Source: JASHPR01 sp963842355 (GTDB lineage: Bacteria > Actinomycetota > Actinomycetes > Streptosporangiales > Streptosporangiaceae). Taken from it: a stretch of 64,000 bases of DNA. The position numbers and the translations under genes were made by a program. Shown here piece by piece: positions 17,158 through 25,863 of the stretch (position 1 is its first letter; each line of letters opens with the position of its first letter). The notes beneath the pieces were generated by a model that saw only the letters and a program-made list of their open reading frames with translations, did no database searches and was not told the origin of the DNA. Where the stretch lies: NCBI GenBank assembly GCA_963842355.1, contig CAWJGC010000016.1:186001-250000 (forward strand). Reading direction: 5' to 3'.

Positions 17158-19238
17158 TCCCGGCGTCGCGGCGGCGACTCGCCGTGCTGCACCTGGTGGT
17201 GGCCTCGCTGCTGATCGGGCTCGGCGCGCGGCTCTGGTTCGTGCAGGTGATGTCCGGCACCGCCTACGCCAGCCAGGCCAAGCAGGAACAGACCGAGGCC
17301 GTGATCGTGCCGTCGGTGCGCGGCGAGATACTGGACGATACGGGCCGCCCGATGGTGGACAACCGCAGCGCGCTCGTGGTCTCGGTCAACATGGCGGACC
17401 TGCAGCAGCAGCGCGACGGCGGAGTGGCCGAGCTGCACCGGCTCGCCGCGGTGCTCGGCATGAACTACCAGCAACTCAGCGAAGAGGTGCGGACCTGCAC
17501 GGCCAAGGTGCGGCAGCCGTGCTGGCCGGGATCGCCGTACCAGCCGATCCCGGTCGCGCAGAACGTCGGGAACCAGGTGGCCCTGCAGGTGATGGAGAGC
17601 CAGAACGTCTTTCCCGGAGTGACCGCGCAGGTGCAGCCGGTCATCAACTACGAGCAGCCGGTCAGCACCGACACCGCGCAGGTGCTCGGCTACCTGCAGC
17701 CGATCACGCGGCAGGAGATGACGCAGAGCGGCCTGCCGCAGACGGGCTTCTCCGGGGTGGACCTGGTCGGCCAGTCCGGCCTCGAAGCCCAGTATGACAA
17801 GCAGCTACGCGGCACTATCGGGGACAAGACCGTGTCGGTCAACGCGGCCGGCCAGGTCACGGGGACGGTCAGGCAGAACGCGGCGAAGCCCGGCGACGAC
17901 CTGGTGACCAGCATCAATGCCACCGTTCAGCAGGACGCGGAGAACGCGCTCGCGAACGCGATCCACAAGACCCAGGCGGAGGGCAACGCCGGCGCGACCT
18001 CCGGCTCGGTCGTGGTGATGACCACGACGGGCCGGATCGTGGCGATGGCCAACTATCCGACCTACGATCCGAGCGTCTGGGGCGGCGGGATCTCGGAGAA
18101 GGAGTTCAAGGCCCTGTTCGGGACCGCGGCCGCCGAGCCGATCCTGAACCGCGCCACCCAGGGCCTGTACTCTCCCGGATCGACCTGGAAGGTGACCTCG
18201 ACCGCCGCCGCGGTGGCGGCGGGCTACTCCCTGTACGGCCAGTACAACTGCCCGGCCTCGGTATCCATCGGCGGCCGCTCGTTCAGCAACGACGGCAACC
18301 CGAACGAGGGCTACATGAGCCTGGACCAGGCGCTCGTCCAGTCCTGCGACACGGTGTTCTACGACCTGGCGTACGGCATCTACCAGCGCGACCGTCTTCC
18401 GGCCGACGACGTGACCAGCCCGAGCGCCCCGATACAGGAAATGCAGAAGATGGAGCTGGGCTGGGGCTTCGGCAAGGACACCGGCGTCGACCTGCCGGGG
18501 GAGTACTTCGGCACGGTGCCGACCCGGGAGTGGCTGTACTACTTCTGGAAGGACAACGCCCACACCGGGCAGGACTGGTGCAAGAACGGCAGGCAGAACG
18601 GCACGTACATCCAGCAGGTCGAATACGACAACTGCCGTTACGGCAACGACTGGACGGCCGGCCAGTCGGTGATCGCCGCGATCGGCCAGGGCTACGTGGA
18701 GGTCACCCCGCTCCAGCTGGCCAACGCCTACGACGCGCTGGCCAACGGCGGCACGCTGTACAGCCCGCGGGTGGGCGAGGCGCTGCTCAGTCCGGACGGC
18801 AAGGTCGTGCAGAAGATCACCCCCCCGGTGCTCGGCCACCTGCCCGCGGCCAAGGCCACGCTCGCCTACATCAGGACCGCGCTGCAGGGCGTGGTCACGT
18901 CGGGCACCGCGGCCGGCACGTTCGCCGGCTTCCCGCTCAACACGGTGTGCGTGGCGGGCAAGACCGGTACGGCTCAGGCCTACGGCGCGCAGGCCACCTC
19001 GGTGTTCGCCTCGTTCGCCCCGTGCAGCAACCCCAAGTACGTCGTGGTCATGATGATCCCCGACTCCGGTTACGGCGCGGACGTCTCGGGGCCGGCCGTC
19101 AAGCAGATCTGGGACGGCATCTACGGCCTTCAGGGTCAGAAGGCGGCGCTCCCCGGCGGGCAGCTTCCCGGGCTGCCCCACATCAATCAGGCGGGCCAGA
19201 TCGTCACGTCGGCCACGCCGGGGAGGAGGAAAGGATGA
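17154..19238 (+). CDS. mrdA: Penicillin-binding protein 2 (elongation transpeptidase)
   Basis: Class B transpeptidase of the elongation complex (694 aa), membrane-anchored by an N-terminal helix (residues about 8-27). Catalytic SxxK is STWK with Ser343; second motif SCD at 397 where many PBPs have SxN; KTGT at about 603. ATG at 17154 is preceded by AGGAGG and overlaps the mreD stop; ATG 17118 would give 12 extra residues but lacks a good site. Works with RodA, encoded 28 bp downstream. Confidence 0.95.
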   Translation: MIPASRRRLAVLHLVVASLLIGLGARLWFVQVMSGTAYASQAKQEQTEAVIVPSVRGEILDDTGRPMVDNRSALVVSVNMADLQQQRDGGVAELHRLAAVLGMNYQQLSEEVRTCTAKVRQPCWPGSPYQPIPVAQNVGNQVALQVMESQNVFPGVTAQVQPVINYEQPVSTDTAQVLGYLQPITRQEMTQSGLPQTGFSGVDLVGQSGLEAQYDKQLRGTIGDKTVSVNAAGQVTGTVRQNAAKPGDDLVTSINATVQQDAENALANAIHKTQAEGNAGATSGSVVVMTTTGRIVAMANYPTYDPSVWGGGISEKEFKALFGTAAAEPILNRATQGLYSPGSTWKVTSTAAAVAAGYSLYGQYNCPASVSIGGRSFSNDGNPNEGYMSLDQALVQSCDTVFYDLAYGIYQRDRLPADDVTSPSAPIQEMQKMELGWGFGKDTGVDLPGEYFGTVPTREWLYYFWKDNAHTGQDWCKNGRQNGTYIQQVEYDNCRYGNDWTAGQSVIAAIGQGYVEVTPLQLANAYDALANGGTLYSPRVGEALLSPDGKVVQKITPPVLGHLPAAKATLAYIRTALQGVVTSGTAAGTFAGFPLNTVCVAGKTGTAQAYGAQATSVFASFAPCSNPKYVVVMMIPDSGYGADVSGPAVKQIWDGIYGLQGQKAALPGGQLPGLPHINQAGQIVTSATPGRRKG

Positions 19239-19266
19239 GGCGAGCGGGAGCAGCGGGGAGGACAGG

Positions 19267-20514
19267 ATGAGCGACGGCGCCGGCCGGGCCCGCGCGCCTG
19301 GAGCCGCCTACGGCAAGCTCGCGCCGGTGCGGCCCGGCGGGCGCTGGTCTGGCGGCAGGTCATCCGGCCCGGGTTCGATGCCGAGGTCCCTGCTGCACCG
19401 CGCCTTCGCCCGGGGTTCGCTGCTGCGGCAGTGGGACTGGGTGCTGCTGGTGACGGTCCTGGCCCTCAGCCTGATCGGCACGCTGCTCGTCTGGTCAGCC
19501 ACCCGCGGCGCCGACCCGCGCACGTACTTCGTGAAGCAGGTGATGGCCATCGTGATCGGCCTGGTCCTGATGGCCGCCACGAGCGCGCTGGACTACCGGA
19601 GGCTGCGCCTGTACGCGCCGGTGCTCTACGGCGTGTCCCTGCTGGGCCTGATCGCGGCGCTCACCCCGCTGGGCACGCCGGTCAACGGCTCCAAGTCGTG
19701 GATCACGCTGCCCGCCGGCTACCAGATCGAGCCGTCCGAGTTCGGCAAGCTCGCGCTCATCCTGATGTCCGCGCTGTTCCTGAGCCAGGCGCGCCAGGCC
19801 GACGGCCGGCCCCGGCTGCGCGCGGTGGGCCTGACGGCCGGGTTCGCGGTGCTGCCGCTCGTGCTCATCGTCAAGGAGCCAGATCTCGGCGTGGCGATCC
19901 TGATGCTGCTGGTGCTGGTGGGGCTCATCGCGCTGTCCGGAATCCGGCTCTACTGGCTGGCGGGGCTCATCGCGGCGGGAGCGCTCTGCGTCCTGGCGGT
20001 GCTGAAGCTGCACCTGCTCAAGGCCTACCAGCTCGGCAGGCTGACCTCGTTCGTCAATCCGGCCGCCGACCCCAGGGGAACGGGGTACAGCGCCGCGCAG
20101 GCCAAGATCGCCATCGGCTCCGGGGGGGTGTTCGGGCAGGGCCTGTTCCACGGCCAGATGATCGCCGGGAACTTCGTCCCCGAGCAGCACACCGACTTCA
20201 TCTTCGCCGTGGCGGGGGAGGAACTCGGCTTCGTCGGCTGCGCAGTGATCATCGGGCTGCTGGCGATCCTGATGCTGCGGGCGCTGCGGATCGCGGCCAC
20301 GGCCAGCGACCAGTTCGGGATGCTCGTGGCGGCCGGGATAGCGACCTGGTTCGCCGTGCAGTCGTTCATCAACATCGGCATGACGGTCGGAATCATGCCG
20401 GTGACCGGGCTCCCGCTCCCGTTCGTGTCCTACGGCGGGTCCGCGATGTTCGCCGACATGGTCGCGATCGGCGTGCTCCAGGCGGTGCACCAGCGCCGCT
20501 CCGTCTTCGGCTGA
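19267..20514 (+). CDS. rodA: Rod shape-determining protein RodA (SEDS glycosyltransferase)
   Basis: Lipid II polymerase of the SEDS family (415 aa) with about ten membrane helices and a 45-residue cytoplasmic N-terminal tail. Recognisable family stretches are NGSKSWI, EPSEFGKLALI, EPDLGVAIL, EQHTDFIFAVAGEELGF and PLPFVSYGGS. ATG 19267 follows GGGGAGGACAGG. Last gene of the elongation cluster; PBP2 is its transpeptidase partner. Confidence 0.95.
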   Translation: MSDGAGRARAPGAAYGKLAPVRPGGRWSGGRSSGPGSMPRSLLHRAFARGSLLRQWDWVLLVTVLALSLIGTLLVWSATRGADPRTYFVKQVMAIVIGLVLMAATSALDYRRLRLYAPVLYGVSLLGLIAALTPLGTPVNGSKSWITLPAGYQIEPSEFGKLALILMSALFLSQARQADGRPRLRAVGLTAGFAVLPLVLIVKEPDLGVAILMLLVLVGLIALSGIRLYWLAGLIAAGALCVLAVLKLHLLKAYQLGRLTSFVNPAADPRGTGYSAAQAKIAIGSGGVFGQGLFHGQMIAGNFVPEQHTDFIFAVAGEELGFVGCAVIIGLLAILMLRALRIAATASDQFGMLVAAGIATWFAVQSFINIGMTVGIMPVTGLPLPFVSYGGSAMFADMVAIGVLQAVHQRRSVFG

Positions 20515-20596
20515 CCCGGTCGAGCTGTTCACCGCAGATCTCGCTCGCGTTCCGGCTCCGCTCACTCGCTCACCACGCCTGACTACGCGCGGGCGC

Positions 20597-22144
20597 CTAA
20601 CGGGTGAGCGCGCGTGCGGGGCGGCAGCGGATGCGGTACGAGTCGTCGTCGGTGGTCAGGCACCGGCCGGTGGACAGGTCGTACTGCCAGCCGTGCATCG
20701 TGCAGGTGAGGATCGAGTCGCGGGTCTCGCCGAAGCGGCTGAGGTCCCCGCGCAGGTGCGGGCAGCGGCGCTGGATGATCCAGTCGCCGAGCTGGATCTC
20801 CTCCTCGTCGTGGCTCCGGTCGGCGAACCAGCCCTCGGCATACATCAGCCGGTCGGGGGCCAGGCACTTGAAGAACGTGTACAGGTACTCGTTATACGGG
20901 CCGACCCGGCGGGCCCGGAACCGCATGCTGAGGAAGAGGCTGTTGACCCAGTCGGTCTGGTGGTCGGCGATCAGGCGCTCGATCAGCGGGCGGTCGATGG
21001 TGAACTGGTAGCGGCAGGTCTCCCCGGCGAAGGCCCGGACCTCGCCGGCCGGGAAGTCGATGACGACCGGCCGCCCGTCGCCCGGCCGGAGCAGCACCGG
21101 GCCGCCCACGCCGGGCCGGATGTGATCGGCCAGCTCGAGCAGCGGCTCGAACCACGCCTTCAGCTCGGCGAGGATGTCGATCCCGCTGACCGGCCAGCGC
21201 TGCTTGTCCGCCGCTATCCGGTCGCGCATTCTCGCGGCGTAGTCGCGCAGGTAACGCTCTTTGTCGGTGAACGGCTCCAGGGCCTGCTCGGCGGTGGCGG
21301 GCCAGTGCACCTCGCAGCGGTCGTGGTCCACCTCGAGCACCGCGCCGGGGGTGATCAGCTGGCCCCCGTCGATGCCGTGGTCGAGCAGGTAGTCGAGGAA
21401 GACCGTCTGGTCGGGGAAGGTGTTCGCCGGGTCCCGGTCGGTGTCGTTGAGGTGGAACAGGTCGTCGTCGAGGAAGCACGGCGGGCCCGCGGCGGGCACG
21501 ATGTGCCGGGCCCCGATCTCCTTGACGTAGCGGGCCGCGCGATCCAGGCCGTTGGCCCGCTTCGCCGCCCCGAACGAGCGCTGCGCGGCCTCGGGCAGCT
21601 CGTAGGTCCACGGCCACCAGATGGCTCCCGAGAACTGGAGCAGGTGCACGTCGTAGGGGCCGAACGACCGCAGGACGTCCAGGTCGGTCGGCCGGGCGTC
21701 GTTCTGGTTCAGGATCCGGGCGCTCTCGTCGGCGACCGCCAGCGCCGAGTCGCCCAGCGGCCCGTCCGCCGGGGACCGCAGCGCCTGCACCATCACCTGC
21801 AGCCCGCCGAGGTCGACGACCTTGCCGGTGGGCATCACGGCGAACTTCGTGAACCCCAGCCGCTCCAGCTCGTTCCGCAGGTCCGGCACGGGGAAGTCCG
21901 GCAGCAGCACGGTGGCCTCGCGGGCCACGTGCTGGCTCAGCAGCTCGGGATCGAAGTGGTCCTTGTGCAGGTGGGACACGTACAGGTAGTCAACCCGGCC
22001 CAGTCGGTCCCAGTCGAGCCCGCTGTTGTCGGGGAAAACGAACCACGAGTCGAAGTACGCGGGATTCTTCCACGGGTCGCACAGGATCGTTCCGCCGCGG
22101 GTCTCGATATGTAGGCCGGCGTGGCCTAGGCACGTGATCTGCAT
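20597..22144 (-). CDS. Metallo-beta-lactamase fold protein with C-terminal Rieske [2Fe-2S] domain
   Basis: Two-domain protein (515 aa). N-terminal metallo-hydrolase fold with the metal motif HLHKDH (His58, His60, Asp62, His63); C-terminal Rieske cluster ligands Cys461-x-His463 and Cys481-xx-His484 in CPHL and CTMHGW. The combination recalls bacterial relatives of CMP-N-acetylneuraminate hydroxylase, where the same two domains occur in the opposite order; the substrate here cannot be named. It is transcribed opposite to its neighbours, convergent with rodA and divergent from the radical-SAM gene, so it is its own unit. Confidence 0.88.
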   Translation of the reverse strand: MQITCLGHAGLHIETRGGTILCDPWKNPAYFDSWFVFPDNSGLDWDRLGRVDYLYVSHLHKDHFDPELLSQHVAREATVLLPDFPVPDLRNELERLGFTKFAVMPTGKVVDLGGLQVMVQALRSPADGPLGDSALAVADESARILNQNDARPTDLDVLRSFGPYDVHLLQFSGAIWWPWTYELPEAAQRSFGAAKRANGLDRAARYVKEIGARHIVPAAGPPCFLDDDLFHLNDTDRDPANTFPDQTVFLDYLLDHGIDGGQLITPGAVLEVDHDRCEVHWPATAEQALEPFTDKERYLRDYAARMRDRIAADKQRWPVSGIDILAELKAWFEPLLELADHIRPGVGGPVLLRPGDGRPVVIDFPAGEVRAFAGETCRYQFTIDRPLIERLIADHQTDWVNSLFLSMRFRARRVGPYNEYLYTFFKCLAPDRLMYAEGWFADRSHDEEEIQLGDWIIQRRCPHLRGDLSRFGETRDSILTCTMHGWQYDLSTGRCLTTDDDSYRIRCRPARALTR

Positions 22145-22450
22145 CCCACCCTCTCATCGACGCGGCTGACCGTGTCTGAAGTCCGGAGGAAGCAAGTGAT
22201 CATCTGACTAGATGACTGTAGTCGCCCCCCGGCTCGACTGTGGTTCATCTACCCCTTACGACGCAGTTCTAGCACGCTTGGTTGGGTACCCGGGCTCAGC
22301 GACACGGCGGGAACCGCCGGCAGGGTGGCGGTTTCCGGCTGCGATCGTAGCCGCGTCCGGGCGGTGCTGTACACGCGACTCCGGGTCGCGGCCCGCGGCG
22401 GCCCCGATGCCGCCGGTCAGCCGGCCGGCGTCATCGCCTACGCTGTGACG
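22145..22450 (+). other. Divergent intergenic region
   Basis: About 306 bp between the metallo-beta-lactamase/Rieske gene (leftward) and the radical-SAM gene (rightward). It should contain both promoters. A short partial direct repeat, GATCATCTGACTAGATGAC at 22198-22216, is the only notable sequence; no gene seen. Confidence 0.4.
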
Positions 22451-24430
22451 ATGCCCGTGCCGTCGGTTTACCCTCTGCTGGAGCCGTTGCTCCCGCTGGT
22501 GCGCAAGCCGGTCCAGTACGTCGGCGGGGAGATGAACTCCGTCGTCAAGGACTGGGACGCGGCGGAAGTCCGCTGGGCCCTGATGTACCCGGACGCCTAC
22601 GAGGTCGGGGTGCCCAACCAGGGCATCCAAATCCTTTACGAGATCCTGAACGCCACCGACGGGGTACTCGCCGAGCGCAGCTACTGCGTCTGGCCCGACC
22701 TGGAGAACCTGATGCGCCGGCACCAGGTGCCGCAGTTCACCGTCGACGCACACCGGCCGGTCCGGGCCTTCGACGTGCTCGGCGTGAGCTTCGCCACCGA
22801 GCTTGGCTACACGAACCTGCTGACCGCCCTCGATCTCGCCGACATCCCGCTGGCCGCCGCGGAGCGCGGACCCGACGACCCGCTGGTGCTCGCGGGCGGG
22901 CACGCGGCGTTCAATCCCGAGCCGATCGCCGAGTTCATCGACGGCGCCGTGCTCGGCGACGGCGAGCAGGCCGTGCTGACGATCACCGGCCTCATCAGGG
23001 ACTGGAAGCGGGCCGGACGCCCGGGCGGCCGGGACGGGCTGCTGCTGCGGCTGGCCGGCCAGGGCGGCGTCTACGTGCCGGGTTTCTACGACGTGGACTA
23101 CCGGCCCGACGGCGCGATCGGCCGGGTCGTCCCGAACCGGCCCGGCGTCCCCGCCGCGGTCGCCAAGCACACGGTCATGGACCTGGACTCCTGGCCCTAC
23201 CCGCGCCAGCCGCTGGTGCCGGTGGCCGAGTCGGTGCACGAACGATTCAGCGTGGAGATCTTCCGCGGCTGCACCCGGGGCTGCCGGTTCTGCCAGGCCG
23301 GGATGATCACCCGGCCGGTCCGCGAGCGCACGGTCACCACGATCGGCGAGATGGTGGAGGCCGGCCTGTCGGCCAGCGGGTTCACCGAGGTGGGGCTGCT
23401 GTCGCTGTCCAGCGCCGACCACAGCGAGATCAACGAGATCGCGGCCGGCCTCGCGGATCGCTACGAGGGCACGAACACCGGCCTGTCCCTGCCGTCCACC
23501 AGGGTCGACGCGTTCAACGTCACGCTCGCGGACGAGTTGAGCCGGGGCGGCCGGCGCTCCGGCCTCACGTTCGCGCCCGAGGGCGGCACCGACCGGATCC
23601 GCAAGGTGATCAACAAGATGGTCACCGAGGAGGACCTGATCAAGACCGTCACCACGGCCTACGCCAGCGGGTGGCGGCAGGTGAAGCTCTACTTCATGTG
23701 CGGGCTGCCGACCGAGACCGACGAGGACGTGCTCGCGATCGCCCGGGTGGCCCGGCGGGTGATCGCGGCGGGCCGGGAGGCCAGCGGGCGGCGCGACATC
23801 CGCTGCACGGTGTCGATCGGCGGCTTCGTGCCCAAGCCGCACACCCCGTTCCAGTGGGCGGCCCAGTGCGACCACGAGACCGTGGACGCCCGGCTGCGCG
23901 CGCTGGGCAGCGCGCTGCGGTCCGACCGCGGCTACGGCAAGGCGATCGGGTTCCGGTACCACGACGGCAGGCCGTCGATCGTCGAGGGCCTGCTGTCCCG
24001 CGGCGACCGCCGGGTCGCGAAGGTGATCAGGGCGGCCTGGGCGGACGGGGCCAGGTTCGACGGCTGGAGCGAGTACTTCTCGTTCGACCGCTGGGAGCGA
24101 TGCGCGGCCGAGGCGCTGGCCGCCGACGGCGTCGACCTGGCCTGGTACACCACGCGGGAACGCGGCTACGCCGAGGTGCTGCCCTGGGAGCATCTCGACG
24201 CCGGCCTGGACCGGGACTGGCTCTGGCAGGACTGGCTGGACGCCATCGACCCGTCGGGTGCCGCCGAGGTGGACGACTGCCGCTGGACCCCCTGCTTCGA
24301 GTGCGGCGTGTGCCCGGCGATGGGCACCGAAATCCAGGTCGGCCCGACCGGCGCCAGGCTGCTGCCGCTGACCGTGGCCGACCGGCCCCCGGTCACCGTT
24401 CCGGATCCTGCTGCAGCGGGCGGGACCTGA
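22451..24430 (+). CDS. TIGR03960-family B12-binding radical SAM protein
   Basis: Radical SAM enzyme of unknown substrate (659 aa). ATG 22451 chosen because homologues begin a few residues before the conserved VRKPVQYVGGEMNSVVKDW. An N-terminal cobalamin-binding-like region is followed by the cluster motif Cys274-xxx-Cys278-xx-Cys281 (RGCTRGCRFCQAG). A C-terminal CxxC-type stretch (CFECGVCP) may hold further metal. The stop codon overlaps the ATG of the next gene; this pair is conserved upstream of rne-rplU-rpmA-obgE in actinobacteria. Confidence 0.92.
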   Translation: MPVPSVYPLLEPLLPLVRKPVQYVGGEMNSVVKDWDAAEVRWALMYPDAYEVGVPNQGIQILYEILNATDGVLAERSYCVWPDLENLMRRHQVPQFTVDAHRPVRAFDVLGVSFATELGYTNLLTALDLADIPLAAAERGPDDPLVLAGGHAAFNPEPIAEFIDGAVLGDGEQAVLTITGLIRDWKRAGRPGGRDGLLLRLAGQGGVYVPGFYDVDYRPDGAIGRVVPNRPGVPAAVAKHTVMDLDSWPYPRQPLVPVAESVHERFSVEIFRGCTRGCRFCQAGMITRPVRERTVTTIGEMVEAGLSASGFTEVGLLSLSSADHSEINEIAAGLADRYEGTNTGLSLPSTRVDAFNVTLADELSRGGRRSGLTFAPEGGTDRIRKVINKMVTEEDLIKTVTTAYASGWRQVKLYFMCGLPTETDEDVLAIARVARRVIAAGREASGRRDIRCTVSIGGFVPKPHTPFQWAAQCDHETVDARLRALGSALRSDRGYGKAIGFRYHDGRPSIVEGLLSRGDRRVAKVIRAAWADGARFDGWSEYFSFDRWERCAAEALAADGVDLAWYTTRERGYAEVLPWEHLDAGLDRDWLWQDWLDAIDPSGAAEVDDCRWTPCFECGVCPAMGTEIQVGPTGARLLPLTVADRPPVTVPDPAAAGGT

Positions 24431-25521
24431 TGACACGGCCTGTGCCTGCTGCGACCCCGCCCGCGCCCGTGGCCCAGCGTCTGGTGATCAGGTATTCTAA
24501 AAGCGGCAGGATGCGTTTCGCGAGCCACAGGGACATCGCGCGTGCGGTCGAGCGGGGAGTGCGGAAGGCCAGCTTGCCCGTCGCGTACTCCGCGGGATTC
24601 TCGCCGCATCCGAAGATCTCCTACGCAGGGGGAGCGCCGACGGGAACCGCGAGCGAGGCCGAGTACCTGGAGATCGCGCTGACCGGTGAGTGTGCCGCAC
24701 CGGACGTGCGGGACCGGCTGAACGCCGCCCTGCCGGACGGGATTGACGTGATCGAGGTTCTGGAACTGCCCGGTGGGCTAGGCGGGGACGGCGGCCTGCG
24801 ACTCGAGGGGTCGCAGTGGCGCATGGTCCTGCCCGGAGTTGCCCCGGCCGATGCGGCCCGGGCCGTAGCGGCGTTCCTGGCCGCCGACAGCGTGGTGGTG
24901 GAGCGCACTACCACCAAGGGAATCCGGCGGCTCGACGCTCGGGCCGCCGTGGTGACGCTTGAGCTTGACCAGCGTGCCGGGCGGGACGGCGACGCCGGTT
25001 GTGCGATACTTCGAATGGTTGTTCGGCACTTGACCCCGGCCGTTCGGCCCGATGACATCCTGGCCGCGCTCGGTACCGTAGCCGCGCTGGCGCCGTCGTC
25101 ACCGCCGCTGGTGACCCGCCTGGCGCAGGGACCGCTCGGCCAGGACGCCGACCTCACCAGCGCCCGTGACGGCGCTGATGCGGGGATCGGCGAGCCCGCC
25201 ATGCCTCGGCCCGCGGGGCCGACGGCGGCAGCCGGGTCGACGGCGGGGCCGGTGCCCCGGCCGCCGGGCCCGGCCGCGACACAAAGACAGGAAATCCAAA
25301 CGCGCACCAGCGAAGCGGCCGCCGCCGCGGTAGGTATCGCAGCGGCTCCCGCCACGCCATCGTGCGCCTACGAACAACTCCTGCGCGGCGCGGAGGGGCC
25401 GGATTCCGGCCCGCGCGCCCGGGAGTACGACGGGAGATTGCCCGGATGCTCGAGACCGAGCGATTCGACAGAGAATCGGATAACGATGGACCGGCCGGCG
25501 CTGGCGACTCCGCTGGTGTGA
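24430..25521 (+). CDS. TIGR03936-family (DUF2344) protein
   Basis: Partner of the upstream radical SAM protein (363 aa), with which it shares one base (TGATG). The N-terminal 220 residues are the DUF2344 domain (RLVIRYSKSGRMRFASHRDIARAVERGVRKA, YSAGFSPHPKISYA). The last 130 residues are low-complexity and lose resemblance to the family; they overlap the probable start of rne at 25446 in another frame. In some bacteria the two domains form one protein, supporting a joint, still unknown, function possibly in RNA modification. Confidence 0.88.
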   Translation: MTRPVPAATPPAPVAQRLVIRYSKSGRMRFASHRDIARAVERGVRKASLPVAYSAGFSPHPKISYAGGAPTGTASEAEYLEIALTGECAAPDVRDRLNAALPDGIDVIEVLELPGGLGGDGGLRLEGSQWRMVLPGVAPADAARAVAAFLAADSVVVERTTTKGIRRLDARAAVVTLELDQRAGRDGDAGCAILRMVVRHLTPAVRPDDILAALGTVAALAPSSPPLVTRLAQGPLGQDADLTSARDGADAGIGEPAMPRPAGPTAAAGSTAGPVPRPPGPAATQRQEIQTRTSEAAAAAVGIAAAPATPSCAYEQLLRGAEGPDSGPRAREYDGRLPGCSRPSDSTENRITMDRPALATPLV

Positions 25522-25820
25522 CCGGAAGCCCGGCCGGGGCCGGGCCGGACGCAGGCCCCCAGGGCCAGGAAACCGGGGGAGCCGGCCGAAGGCTGTTCCG
25601 GCGCGGCCGACGCCCGGTGACCCGGCCCGGCCCGCCAGCCGACGACCCCGCCAGCGACAGCGGCCCGGCCCGGGAGGCTGGCCCGGCCGGGGAGGCCGGC
25701 CCGGCCGGGGAGGCCGGCTGCCGGGAGGCCGCGGGCCCGGGAGGTCGGCCCGCCGGGCGGCACCCCGCCTGCGGCGACCTCAGCTGGACCGACTTCCCAG
25801 CCGCCTCACGAACCCCGTGA
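25446..25820 (+). pseudogene. Probable out-of-frame N-terminus of RNase E
   Basis: An ATG-initiated frame beginning MLETERFDRES, similar in style to the N-termini of actinobacterial RNase E (MLE..., then GRRLFRRGRRP). It stops at 25820, but the frame one base over is open from 25522 and continues into the RNase E core. Reading changes from EAGPAGEAGPAGEAG in this frame to EVGPPGGTPPAATSAG in the other at about 25720-25745, inside a GC-rich repeat. Either one base is wrong or inserted, or translation starts internally at 25864. Confidence 0.55.
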
Positions 25821-25863
25821 GCGCCGCGGGACCCGCGAGGCCCGTGAGGCCCGGGCTGCGCAG

